Origin: Muscardinus avellanarius | Taxonomy: Eukaryota; Chordata; Mammalia; Rodentia; Gliridae | Length of the DNA stretch: 64,000 nt | Direction: 5' to 3' | Assembly (NCBI GenBank): GCA_963383645.1 | Contig: OY726565.1 | Span: 41,381,944 to 41,445,943, forward strand | In this document: positions 1 through 9,558 of the stretch, piece after piece | Numbering within the stretch: position 1 is the stretch's first letter | How the letters are laid out: each line of letters opens with the position of its first letter | Program-made: the position numbers and the translations under genes | The notes under the pieces: generated by a model | Databases searched by the model: none | The model's input: only the letters and a program-made list of their open reading frames with translations | Told to the model about the DNA's origin: nothing

Positions 1-2723
1 TTTACAAAACATGTCATTCATTATTGCTGAAATAAAAGAACATTTTAAAATAAAAATTATAGTTCTATAGCAATAGAAGACTAAAATATCATTTTCAAAT
101 ATTTGAGCTTATAGAATATATCAAAATTAAAGATGAACATAACTTCTGAGCTTTATACTCATGAGTAAGTCGAGACTATTCATCTACATCTGTCTGGAAT
201 AATAGCTATGACTTTCCTTTAAAATATAATAGAAAGATGGTAGATAAAGGGATATGGTGAATTTCACTTGCTCCAAGACTGGAAATTCAACCAGCAGGAA
301 GACTACTTCTTGGCAAGAAAATAAAAACAGAACTCAAAAGAAGAAAGATGGTCAAAGCACAGTGGAATCAGATCAACCCAGAGAGCAGAGAACTACAAAG
401 AGCTCCATGTTTCACACCTAGTGACTAGAGAGTGGAGGTGGCACCATTGAGATCAAATGCAGCAAAGGAGCAGCAGAATCCCACTGAGCCAATGATTGCA
501 TAAAAACATCATCAAAAGTGATCATGCTTAAGACCTCAACACTTGACTCCCCAGATCAACAAGTCAGACTCCCCAGCCAAATCCTATGGATACAGATTAA
601 CATCTCTTCCAGCAGGGACCAGAGCAGTATTGGTCAAGACTAAGTTTACAAATCAACCCAACATGAGCCTATGTGGCCATAGGAAATTGAATGGCAACAA
701 ACAGACTCACAAATGTGTGTGAATTGTAAAGTTGTTCTTGTGGAGATGGGAACAGAGGCTACAGTAGGACTCAGCAGAAATGTTAATTACCAGAAACCCC
801 TAGGGACACTCAGGCAGGCAAGACCTAGGGTCAGCAGTTTGTCCTTGGTATCTGGTGTCATCTGAGGGCTCAGAAGGCTATCACCTGGTGTCTGGTGTCA
901 TTGGGGAGCATCATATACAAGGACAGAGGCCAACAAGGTCCTACATGATCACAGCTGCCTACAGCAGCAGTAGTGCCCCTGGGGATAAATAATTGAGTAA
1001 CCCAAGCTCCAGGTTCAGGACAGTACAATCTCTACCTGACAAAGAGAGACCAGGGTCCAGCAGGAGTTCTCATAATCACAGCTACAAGCTAGGACCTCAA
1101 AACTCTCTCCACAAGCAGGGTTTGGCCTGGCATGTAGGCAATCAGTAAATCATTGATGGTGTCCCTTGGCCATAAAAATTCAGAAAGCAAGGCTGCAAGC
1201 TCGGAACACAATAATCTCTGGCCCTGCAGAGCTTAGGTCCAGTAGCCACAAAGGTCAGAGGTGAATGCTATACATGGTTTAACAGGTTCACAACCAGCAG
1301 AGCATGGGTATAAGTGGTATCTATAGGACCATAAATCCCAGCCAGCACACTAAAGGCTCTGAACAGGACATCATAGTCTATAGCCCTATCAAGTTTGGGC
1401 CTGGGGAGCATAGTGACCTGAAGCCAATTAGAGACTCATGTTTGCATGCACTAATAACTATATCTAATTAAAGGGGCTCTGGGGAACAAACTCAAAAGTT
1501 TGATTATATAACAATGATTCATAGAGGCAAATATATACCCCCAGTATAAGCCTTACTATAAAAGAATAGCAAATAGATACAGGACTCTCACACAAAAAGA
1601 AGAGGATGCCAAGATAACAGAAAAACAAACCTGAGAATTCCAAAAACAAGAGATTGAAAACAAGTGAAGAAATAAACTCAACAAAAAGAGACACCACCAA
1701 GGGAGATGAAAGAAATGCCAGAAGGAGATTTCAGAATTTGATTTTCAATATGATCAAAGTTCTTAGAGATTAAATCAGAGAAAGTATACAGGAAATAAGA
1801 GAAATATAAATAGAGTAATTGAGGCCTTACATAAGAATTTTAAAAAAGACTTTGAGCAAAAAAAAATATATATGAATTAAAGAACTCAATAGGAACCACC
1901 GCTGACAGGCTAGACTACATGGAAAACTAAGATTCAGTCTTGGAAGACAGCTTATTCAAAACTGACCACACAGCCAACAATATAGAGAAGACACTACAAA
2001 AAGACCAGAACACCCAAGAAATATGGGATAATATGAAATGACCTAATTTATAGATAAAATGAATTGAAGGAGTTATAGGAAACAAACCAAGAATATTATA
2101 AAACTCTTTAGAGAAATAATATCAGAAATTTTTCTCCCCTCCCCCCAAAAAAAATGGATATCCACATAGAGGAGACATTCAGATCATCAACAAGACAAAG
2201 TTAAAGAAGAACTTCTCCATGCCACATAATAATCAAAATGACTAACATAGAGGTAAAGCAAATATTCTTAAAACCATCAAGAACAAAAGAATGGGTGAAA
2301 TTCAAGGAGGAAACAGTAAGAATCAACCTAGATGTCTCAACCCAATTTATATGAACCAGGAAGGGCTGGTATGGGGTATTCAGGACCCTGAAAGAAAACA
2401 ACTTCCAACTAAGACTGCTATATCTAGTAAATATATCATTCAAAATTGATGGAGAAATAAAAACCTTCCAAAACAAACAGACTAAAAAATTTCATGACTA
2501 CCAAGCTGGCACTAGAGAAAATACTTAAATAAATAAAACACAAGAGAAAAAATTGGTAAATACCAGGAGAGAAGGAAGGAATTACACCAGATGGGCAACT
2601 AAGTGAAGGAGAAAAAGCACTGTATAAAAGAGGACATATAAGTCAAAATGACAGGAAAGAAAAATCATCTCTCAATAATAACAATAAATGTCAACGATAT
2701 AAAGACCCCCAATTAAAAGGCAT
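1..2723 (+). mobile_element. Old L1 (L1-A), 5' UTR, ORF1 relic and start of ORF2
   Basis: Decayed LINE-1 in sense orientation. About 1.5 kb of 5'UTR-like sequence precedes an ORF1 relic (about 1570-2530), and the first bases of ORF2 follow. The ORF1 relic aligns by eye with the much better preserved ORF1 copies at 3628 and 35440, for example in the segment encoding the ENNFQ-like and DGEI-like stretches near 2395-2460. It is interrupted by stops and small indels. The element continues after a nested insertion at 5767, as shown by the 13 bp duplication aattaaaaggcat at 2711-2723 and 5754-5766. It probably began upstream of the window. No intact protein remains. Confidence 0.75.
1570..2530 (+). 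pseudogene. L1-A ORF1 relic
   Basis: Relic of an L1 ORF1 RNA-binding, nucleic-acid-chaperone protein. Homology to the intact ORF1 at 35440-36402 runs through the coiled-coil, RRM and C-terminal segments. It is frequently frameshifted and carries many stops, and the longest open stretch on this strand is negligible. It shows that the L1 lineage here has carried the same ORF1 type for a long time. Confidence 0.65.
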
Positions 2724-3627
2724 GGACTGAGCTGGACATGCTGGTGCATGCTTGTAATCCCAGCATTACAGAGGCTGATACCAGAAGATCACAGTTCATG
2801 GACAGCATCAGCTACTAATCGAGGCCCTGCACAACTGAGTGAAACCTTGCTTTGAAAACATAAAGAATAAAAAGAGAGACTTCCGGGAAGATGGCGACCG
2901 AGAATGGCGGGGCCTAAGAGCCCCGCTAACAACAAATCTCCATTACCACAAAATAAGCGCCTTTCATAGCCAGAAAACACCATCACCAGTGAAACAAAAA
3001 ATCACCAGGCTCCAGAGAGAAAGCGGACTGAGAACAGAGCCACAGAGGAGATAACCGGCCTCACGCCCGAGGACGCGGCAGACGCGGCAGCAGCGCGATA
3101 TACTGCTGTCGGCACCAGCGAATTCATGGGACGGCTACAGCAAGCCGAGGTGAGCCACTGTGGAATAGCCAGGTGGGATTTCTCCGCGCAGAGAGCATCT
3201 AAAGCTTCCAGTGGCCGAGCTCAGCACACGCTGCAGAGATTCAGAGTGGAAATCAAAACCAAGAAGAAAAACACCAGCCCCACAGCCGAGGGCGTAGCAG
3301 TGGCGCCAAATTGCCACCAGCAGCAGCAGCACTGAATTCAGCGAGGCCAGTACAGCTACATCTGCGTACTCAAGAACAGTGAGTCAAATTGCGGGCAACA
3401 GAGGAGAAATCCCAGTACTGTACTCCCTGGGACTTGACCCAGTGGAGGAGGAGCAGTGGTAGAGATATCACACCATAGGAGAACGCCCAACCTGGCACCC
3501 CCCCACAGTCTAAAGCAGCCTCTATCGACTCTCTGGGTCGGAGACTCTGTGATACAACCCAGTAAAGGAGTAGTGGGGTCTGAGATACTACTGACTCGAG
3601 ATCCAGAACACCTTAAGTGAAGTCATA

Positions 3628-4557
3628 GTGACCCAAGGGAAGAACCCAGAGAAGGCACAAACTTCCAAAATCATGGGAAAGAAGAATAATACTGGAGCAA
3701 TGAATGCACACAACCCCACAACATCAGAACCCAATAAAACTGAAAATCAGAGATTTCTAGAAGATCAAATCAGGAAAATAACTGTAGAAATAATAGAGGT
3801 GCTTCGAAAAGAACTCAGAGAGAGCCAAAAAGAGATAAAGGATGCAATTAATGAAGTAAAGGCCTCAATTCAAAGCACAAACAACCGATTAGAACACATG
3901 GAGAACAGAATCTCACTCTTAGAAGATGAGCAAACCAAAAATAAACGCATAGTTTCTAATCTAGAAAAAAATATCCGACAGCAGGAATCTGACATTGAAG
4001 AAATATGGGCCCATTTTAAGAGAGCTAACCTAAGAATAATTGGAATAGAGGAGGGAAAAGAAAGTGAAACCAAATGGATCAACAATCTCTTCAAGGAAGT
4101 AATAGCAGAAAATTTTCCAGACATCGAGCAAGAGGTTGATACACAGGTCCAGGAAACTTATAGAACTCGCTTTAGACAGGATCGGAGAAGAGGATCCCCA
4201 CGCCACATAATTGTCAAAATGACCAATGTGGAAGCCAAGCAGAGAATCTTAAAGGCAACAAAAGCAAAGGGCCAAGTGACATTCAGAGGCAAACCAATTA
4301 GAATCACTCCAGACTTCCCAAACCAAGTCATGAGAGCCAGAAGGGCTTGGAGTAACATATTCCAAACTCTGAAAGAAAACAACTTCCAGCCAAAAATTTC
4401 CTACCCAGCAAAACTTTCTATCAAATTAGATGGAGAAATAAGAAGCTTCCATGACAAACAGAAACTGAAGGAATTTATGTCTTCAAAACCAGCACTAGAG
4501 AAAATACTCAAAGAGATTAACTACAAAAAAGAAATAGGTAACACACTCCAGAACTAG
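3628..4557 (+). CDS. L1-type ORF1 protein, copy 1 (309 codons, C-terminus cut short)
   Basis: Encodes an L1 ORF1p-type RNA-binding trimeric chaperone of 309 residues. An N-terminal region is followed by a long coiled coil (about residues 38-130, with a run of hydrophobic heptads around NRISLLEDEQ), an RRM (about 134-230, with NLRIIGIEEG and the PRHIIVKMTN strand), and a basic C-terminal domain ending near FMSSKPALEKILKEINY. Compared with the 320-codon ORF at 35440, one base change (CAG to TAG at 4555) removes the last 11 residues. These lie beyond the conserved C-terminal domain. The start is chosen because copies 2 and 3 share the same ATG. No ORF2 follows. Human L1 ORF1p is 338 residues, so this is slightly short. 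Confidence 0.85.
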   Translation: MTQGKNPEKAQTSKIMGKKNNTGAMNAHNPTTSEPNKTENQRFLEDQIRKITVEIIEVLRKELRESQKEIKDAINEVKASIQSTNNRLEHMENRISLLEDEQTKNKRIVSNLEKNIRQQESDIEEIWAHFKRANLRIIGIEEGKESETKWINNLFKEVIAENFPDIEQEVDTQVQETYRTRFRQDRRRGSPRHIIVKMTNVEAKQRILKATKAKGQVTFRGKPIRITPDFPNQVMRARRAWSNIFQTLKENNFQPKISYPAKLSIKLDGEIRSFHDKQKLKEFMSSKPALEKILKEINYKKEIGNTLQN

Positions 4558-4619
4558 AGAAACAAGATTTTCCATCCAACAGACAACTAAGATTGGTTAT
4601 CTGTGGAGATTCATTATTT

Positions 4620-5300
4620 ATGTTAGTCTTTTACCTATCTCTAAATGGTATTGTTTGCCTTTATTGTTGTTAATTTCTAGGATTTCTAGTTGGAATATTA
4701 ATATACCTTCAGATATAGCATTTGGAAATATTTTATCCCATTCTATTAGTAACTGTTAACTCTGTTTACATTGTCTTTGGATATACAATTTTTTTAGGGA
4801 GTTTGTATACTCTTCTGTTGCCTGTGCCATTGAAATCATAACCAAGAAATCACTGCCAATTTCAATGTTGTGAGGTTTAATGACCCAGATTTTCTCCTAA
4901 AAGTTTATAGTCTTAAGATTTATATTTAGGTCTATTATCTATTCTGAGTTAATATTTGTATATGGAATAGGTAAGGGTCCAATTTTATTCTTTTCCATGT
5001 AATTATTATTTTTTAACAATATTTAGTTAAAAGATTAATATTTCCACCACCAAATGTTCGTGGAAACCTTGTCAAAAATAACTTGACAATATAGGGAAGA
5101 ATTTAGCTCTAGGCTTTTATTTAACTCCAATGGTTTATATATCTGCCTTTAGAATAGTACTACACTGTTTCAATTATTGTAGCTTTATATGGTTTGAAAT
5201 CAGAAAATATTTATCTTCTAGCTTTGTTCTTTTTCAAGATTGTTTTGGGTACCTAGAGTCCATATTCCATATTAGGATCGATTTTTTTCTGAAAAATAAA
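4620..5300 (-). mobile_element. Inverted L1 ORF2 fragment captured inside copy 1
   Basis: Reading the minus strand gives a diverged mammalian L1 ORF2 segment. On the plus strand the landmarks run in reversed L1 order: ...gatattaata-like, cccattctat, ctgttgcctgtgcc, aagaaatcactgcc, gggtccaattttattc, accttgtcaaaaat, and a final tagctttgttctt-like block. It is far more diverged than the ORF1 beside it and carries no open frame. The same piece with the same ends is at about 36425-37085 in copy 2. Confidence 0.75.
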
Positions 5301-6428
5301 TATATAAATATATGATAGTTTCACCTAAAAAATAGAAAAAAAATTCTCTGGTAAGAAAGAAAGCAAAAAGAAATGTTGAAATGTTATCTTTAAGTCATCA
5401 AAAGCTTGGTATCAGACAAATGAAACTGTTATGTGAGATTATCATTTTTAATTTTAGATAAATTGCCATAATACTAGATGTCAACTACTAAGCCAAGCAT
5501 GGGAGGGAGGGATAGGGAGAGAATGGGGTGGGGATTGGGTGGGGGCTGACTGGGAAAAGTGTGCATGTATGTCTACAAAAGTATGTATCCTACTATGATG
5601 TATGAATACAGTGCACCAATAAAAAAAATAAAAAATAAAAATAAAAATAAAAATAAAAAAAGAATAAAAAGATAGGGCTGGGGCTGTTGCTTAGAGATAG
5701 AATGCCCCTGAGTTCCATACTCAGTACCACTAAATAAATATAATTAATTAATTAATTAAAAGGCATACACTGGAAATGTGGTTTGCAGATTTGGGCAATG
5801 ATCTCACCTTACAGGCAAAGATATCCATAGGCTAAAAATAGTAAGGTGGAAAAAGCTATACCATGCAAATAGAGAGCAAAAGGAAGCAGGGATAACAACA
5901 CTCATATCATATACAGCAGAATTTAACTAAAACTTATCTGAAGAGACAAAGTAGGTCACTTTTTACTAATAGAAATAATAGTCCAAGAAGATGTAATAAT
6001 TTATGCCCCAAATGTGAGTGCACCCACTTTTATAAAAAAAAAAAAACTCATTGGGACATTAGATCTCAAATAGACCTGAATATAATATTAAGAGATTTCA
6101 ACACACCTCTCACACCACTAGATCAATCTTCCAGGAAAAAGATGAGTAAAGACTCTTCAGACCTAAAGAACACTATGAAACAAATTGACCTAATAGACAT
6201 AAACAGAATATTCCAACCAACAACAGCTGAATGCACATTCTTCTCAGATGTTAATGGAACTGTCTCCAAAATAGACCATATTCTGGGCCACAAAGTAAGT
6301 ACTAGTAAATTCGAAAAATGAGATATAATTCCTTGCATCTTTTCAGATCATAATGGAATGAAAGTAGAAATGAACAATAGGAAAACCAAAAGAAATTACA
6401 TAAGTTCATAGAGACTGAATGATACACT

Positions 6429-6651
6429 TTTTTTTTTGTGTGTGTGTGTGTGTGTATGTGTGTGTGTGTGTGTGGTACTGGAGTTCCTGGAAGCCCTTCT
6501 ACCTCCGGGCTACACTCCCAGACCTATGTTATATCTTTTATTTGGAAACAGGGTCTCTTAAACCAGCGCGGCTGACTTCAAACCTGCATGATCCTCCTGT
6601 CTTCCGCCTCCCAAGCACGGGGATTACAAGCATGCACCACCAGGCCCAGCA
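6429..6651 (-). mobile_element. B1-dID SINE, young-type, in L1-A
   Basis: Antisense SINE with a T-tract, then a (GT)n run (about 6438-6473), the ID-like half (ggtactggagttcctggaag) and the B1-like half ending in the reverse of the promoter start. Flanked by the 13 bp duplication tgaatgatacact (6416-6428 and 6652-6664). It carries the diagnostic aagccagcgcggctgact segment of the CpG-bearing younger subtype. Confidence 0.85.
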
Positions 6652-6725
6652 TGAATGATACACTCTTGAATGAGGACTGGATCAGTGAAGAAATAAGGGG
6701 AAAAAAATTAAATTCCTAAAATTGC

Positions 6726-7093
6726 CTGAGTGTTAGGAGGAGGAAAGAGCCGAGAATGGAGAGAATAGCAGGGCCTGTTCTTCCTTCCCATTATCCCATC
6801 ATTAAAGGAAACAGTAGACTATCATGGGAGTCCACCATAGCCTTGAAGTTTGTGGTGGGGTGCAGTCTCCACCAAGCCTGGCGTAAGGGTAGAGCCGGAT
6901 GATCATGGTCAGATACCCTGCTATCTGACTTATCCAGCTGGAGTGGAGTGACAGAGGTGGTCGGAATGGCCAGTGGTGGTAGATGTGGAGAGTGAGCGCC
7001 CAAAAAGGAGGATGAGGACAGCTGGCCAGGGGAGAGCCAGGAGGAGGGAGTCCTCTAGATAGAGGGGTCTCCCTCCCGGGTTTTGGCACCAAT
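6726..7093 (-). mobile_element. IAP-like (class II ERV) leader fragment with tRNA-Phe primer site
   Basis: Sequence directly internal to the LTR at 7094-7426, read on the minus strand. The plus strand shows tcccgggttttggcacca at about 7075-7092, which matches the 3' end of tRNA-Phe (the primer used by IAP elements) with one mismatch and abuts the LTR edge. The rest is about 350 bp of untranslated leader. No gag-type open frame can be supported, and the element is broken off at about 6726. Confidence 0.6.
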
Positions 7094-7426
7094 GAAAGTG
7101 AAAGTTTGGTGCAGAAAAAACCCAAGGCCAGCCGTCAGAGATAAGCAAACAAGCAAAAGCTTCATTAAGACAGCCCAGCTCCATTTTATATCAGGCAGCT
7201 GGGGATTTTTTAAAAGGAGGGGGCTTCCACTCATAGCGGAAGATCGCATGAAGTACAGGGTGTTTACTGATTGAGTGGCTCATACCCGAGTGAGTGTGTT
7301 ATCAGGGGACTGGTTTTCGGGCATCCCATGGTCCCTTTTGACAGGCTATGAGGTAGCCAGCACAATCCGGAAGAGAAGCTAGAGAGGCACCATCTTTGGT
7401 GTGACTGGGCTGCTTATCCTAACAAA
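7094..7426 (-). mobile_element. LTR of IAP-like class II ERV (truncated provirus)
   Basis: On the minus strand it starts TGTTAGGATAAGC and ends ...CTTTCACTTTCA, which is the TG...CA layout of an LTR. A TATA-like ataaaatgg and an aatgaagc region lie in the middle, where U3/R would be. It abuts the tRNA-Phe-type primer site. The second LTR and the coding interior are absent. Confidence 0.65.
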
Positions 7427-7633
7427 AGTGATTATCCATTTGCATGAAAATGAAATAAAATCCCTACCTCTCATCTTGGATAAGAATCAACTTGAAGTGA
7501 ATTAAAGACCTGAAAATTAAACCAGAGATTTTGAAGTTATTAGAAGAGGACATAGGTCCAACACTCCAACATATAGGCATAGGTAGACACTTCCTCAATA
7601 AGACATTCAATTAAGAAAAAGCTTTATTAAGAG

Positions 7634-7828
7634 CCAGGCATTGCGGCTCATGCTTGTAATCCCAGCACTTGAGAGGCTGAGACAGGATGATCACACAGGT
7701 TTGAGGCTATTAGAAACTTAGTGAGACCCTGTTTCCAAAATAAAATATAAAAATCAGTCTGGGAGTGTAGGCTGGAGGTTGAAATTCATTGGGTTCTATC
7801 CCCAGTACCAAAAAAAAAAAAAAAAAGA
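7634..7828 (+). mobile_element. B1-dID SINE in L1-A
   Basis: Sense SINE beginning agccaggcattgcggctcatg with a B1-like half, linker, ID-like half (cagtctgggagtgtaggctgg) and an A-tail of about 18. Short flanking similarity (tttattaa on both sides) is a probable duplication. Confidence 0.75.
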
Positions 7829-7880
7829 TTTATTAAAACAAATAAATAAATGAGATGACATCAAACTTAAAAGTTTCTGT

Positions 7881-8086
7881 TTGCTGGGCATGGTGGCACA
7901 TGCTCATAATTTGAGTACTTGGGAGGCTGAGACAAAAGGATCACAGGTTTGCAGCCAGCTTCAGCTATCCAGACCCTCTGGAACTTAGTGAGACCTTTTT
8001 TCAAAATAAAGAATAAAAATAGGGATAGGGTGTAGCTTTGTGGTAAAATGCTCCTAGGTTCAACCTCCGGTACCACACACACAATA
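7881..8086 (+). mobile_element. B1-dID SINE in L1-A
   Basis: Sense SINE (gctgggcatggtggcacatgc...) with an ID-like half at about 8020-8075. It is flanked by agtttctg on both sides, and the L1 reading resumes directly after it. Confidence 0.75.
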
Positions 8087-8540
8087 AGTTTCTGCTCTAA
8101 GGAGAAAGATACAGAATGAGAAAAGGTCTTTGCCAACTATTCCTCTGATTGAAGACTAATATCTAGAATATACAAAACATTTAAAAAATTTAATACTAAG
8201 AAAAACCCAATCAAGAAATGGCCAATTGAACTAAATAGACACTTCACAAATGAAGAAATACAAATGTCCAAAAAATACATGACAATATGTTTGACATCAT
8301 TAGCAATTAGGGAGATGCACATCAAAACTATACTGAGATTTCATTTAACCTCAATCAAAATGGAAATCATCAAGAAGTCAAAAATAAATGCTGGTGAGGA
8401 TGGAGAGAAGTTGAAATTCTTCTACACTTTTGGTATGATTGCAAGTTAGTATGGCTGCTATAAAAATTAATATGGAGATTCCTCATAAAATTGGGAATGG
8501 ATTTACCACATGATCCAGCTACCACTCCTGAGTCTCTTGG

Positions 8541-9358
8541 TGAGTGTGGGACACAGCACATCTCAGCAGCTGTAATAAAAATCAGCTACTGAGAAGGCAG
8601 TTCCTTGACAAGAAAACCAAAGCAGTGAAGATATTTAAAAATAAAAACACAAAAAAGGGAACCACAGTGGAAGGTTATCCAATACTCAGATCACAAGATC
8701 TGAAGCAAAGAGCCTGAGTGCACAACTGACCTGCTATGGCTGTTGGCACCATCTCAGGCCACAAACCTGAACCACAACTGCCAGCTCCACAGCCCCAAGA
8801 AATTCCAACAAGTTAACCAAGGACTTGAAGTGCAGAACATGGCAGCAGAGCTCCAACATCTTAAGCAACCAGCACCATGCTTCAAAGATAGAGAAAAAGA
8901 TCCAAAAGCCTGTGTGTTCACCAGAAGCCTGCACCCACAGTGGCACACTGTGCCCTCCAGAGGCCTGGGTCCACAGGTCAGTAAGGTAATTGCTGCCCAG
9001 AGCAGATGCAGGGATGCCGGTGGGCTAATATCTGGGGGCACACCCCTCAGGTGGTGGATTAGAATCTACAGACAAAGGAAAGGCCTATAGTGCCCAGGGT
9101 GCAGTGCTGGCACAAGGTCACAGGGGGTCCTTCTGAGATTACATGGGACACTCTCCGCTGGTGCAGAAAGGGAGGTGCAGGCCCAGGGCCAGAAGGCACA
9201 GAGCCAAAGGGCCTGGAAGTGCAGAACCCATGCCCTGAAAGCCCAGACCCAGAAAGTGCAGAGCTTAGAGCTTGAAAGCAGAGAGTACAGGGCAAGAGAT
9301 CTCAGAGCCAAGGGCAAAGAGCACAGAAGGGGAAAAGTCCAGGGTCAGAAAGTGCAGG
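8541..9358. other. Unassigned segment, possibly L1 5' UTR
   Basis: About 820 bp richer in G+C than its surroundings, with short recurring phrases such as gtgcag, gaaagcagag and gggccagaa between 9150 and 9350. It lies just upstream of a SINE and of L1-B on the same strand. An L1 5' UTR is plausible from composition and position, but I see no match to the other L1 5' UTRs in the window. The open frames of 60-115 codons overlap on both strands and look non-coding. Confidence 0.35.
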
Positions 9359-9558
9359 GTCGGTGGTGCTTGTAATCCCAGTGCTTAGTAGGCTGAGACA
9401 GGAGGATTGCACAGGTTCGAAGCCAGCCTCAGCTAGTTAGTGAGGCTCTCAGCAACTCAGTGAAACCCTGTTTTCAAATAAAGTATCAAAATAGGTCTGA
9501 GAGTGTAGCCCAGAGGTAGAATAGCCCCTGGTTTCCACTCTTGCCACCCCCCAAAAAA
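9359..9558 (+). mobile_element. B1-dID SINE
   Basis: Sense SINE with the ggtggtgcttgtaatcccag block, gaggattgcacaggttcgaag, a linker, and an ID-like half (ataggtctgagagtgtagccc), ending in a C-then-A tail. Clear duplications are not visible. Confidence 0.75.

Larger units (their letters stand above)
2876..5658 (+). mobile_element. ORF1-only L1-derived retrotransposon (HAL1-like), copy 1, complete
   Basis: A 2.8 kb element flanked by the perfect 14 bp duplication aaagaataaaaaga (2862-2875 and 5659-5672). Order: GC-rich 5' UTR starting GAGACTTCCGGGAAGATGGC (about 2876-3627); ORF1 (3628-4557); a short link; an inverted piece of an older L1 ORF2 (about 4620-5300, readable as L1 only on the minus strand); and an L1-type 3' end with a G-rich tract, gtgcaccaataaa and an A-rich tail. 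There is no ORF2. The same junctions recur in copy 2 (34689-37426), so this is a replicated structure, not a local rearrangement. Half-L1 (HAL1) elements are the established precedent. Mobilisation by L1 ORF2p in trans is inferred. Confidence 0.85.
2724..5753 (+). mobile_element. B1-dID SINE split by a nested ORF1-only element
   Basis: SINE arms are 2724-2875 (B1-like half, with the Pol III-type start and the GTAATCCCAGC block) and 5673-5753 (ID-like half, gggctggggct..., ending in a TAAT-rich tail). The SINE is flanked by a perfect 13 bp duplication, aattaaaaggcat, at 2711-2723 and 5754-5766, and sits in the ORF2 start of L1-A. Its internal A-rich linker was later used as the target for the 2.8 kb element at 2876-5658. 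Confidence 0.8.
5754..8540 (+). mobile_element. Old L1 (L1-A) continued: ORF2 relic in pieces
   Basis: Continuation of the L1 that starts at 1. Pieces are 5767-6428 (endonuclease-domain part, matching L1-B around 9590-10080), 6665-6725, 7427-7633 (matches L1-B near 12070-12240), 7829-7880 and 8087-8540 (matches L1-B near 12300-12780). About 2 kb of ORF2 (reverse transcriptase core) is missing between 6725 and 7427, where an LTR fragment now lies. All frames are broken, and the 3' end is not recognisable after about 8540. Confidence 0.75.

Noticed and set aside
3126..3335. Small open frames in the 5' UTR of copy 1 (both strands)
   Set aside because: Not conserved in frame between copies 1, 2 and 3. 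They are ordinary GC-rich 5' UTR sequence.
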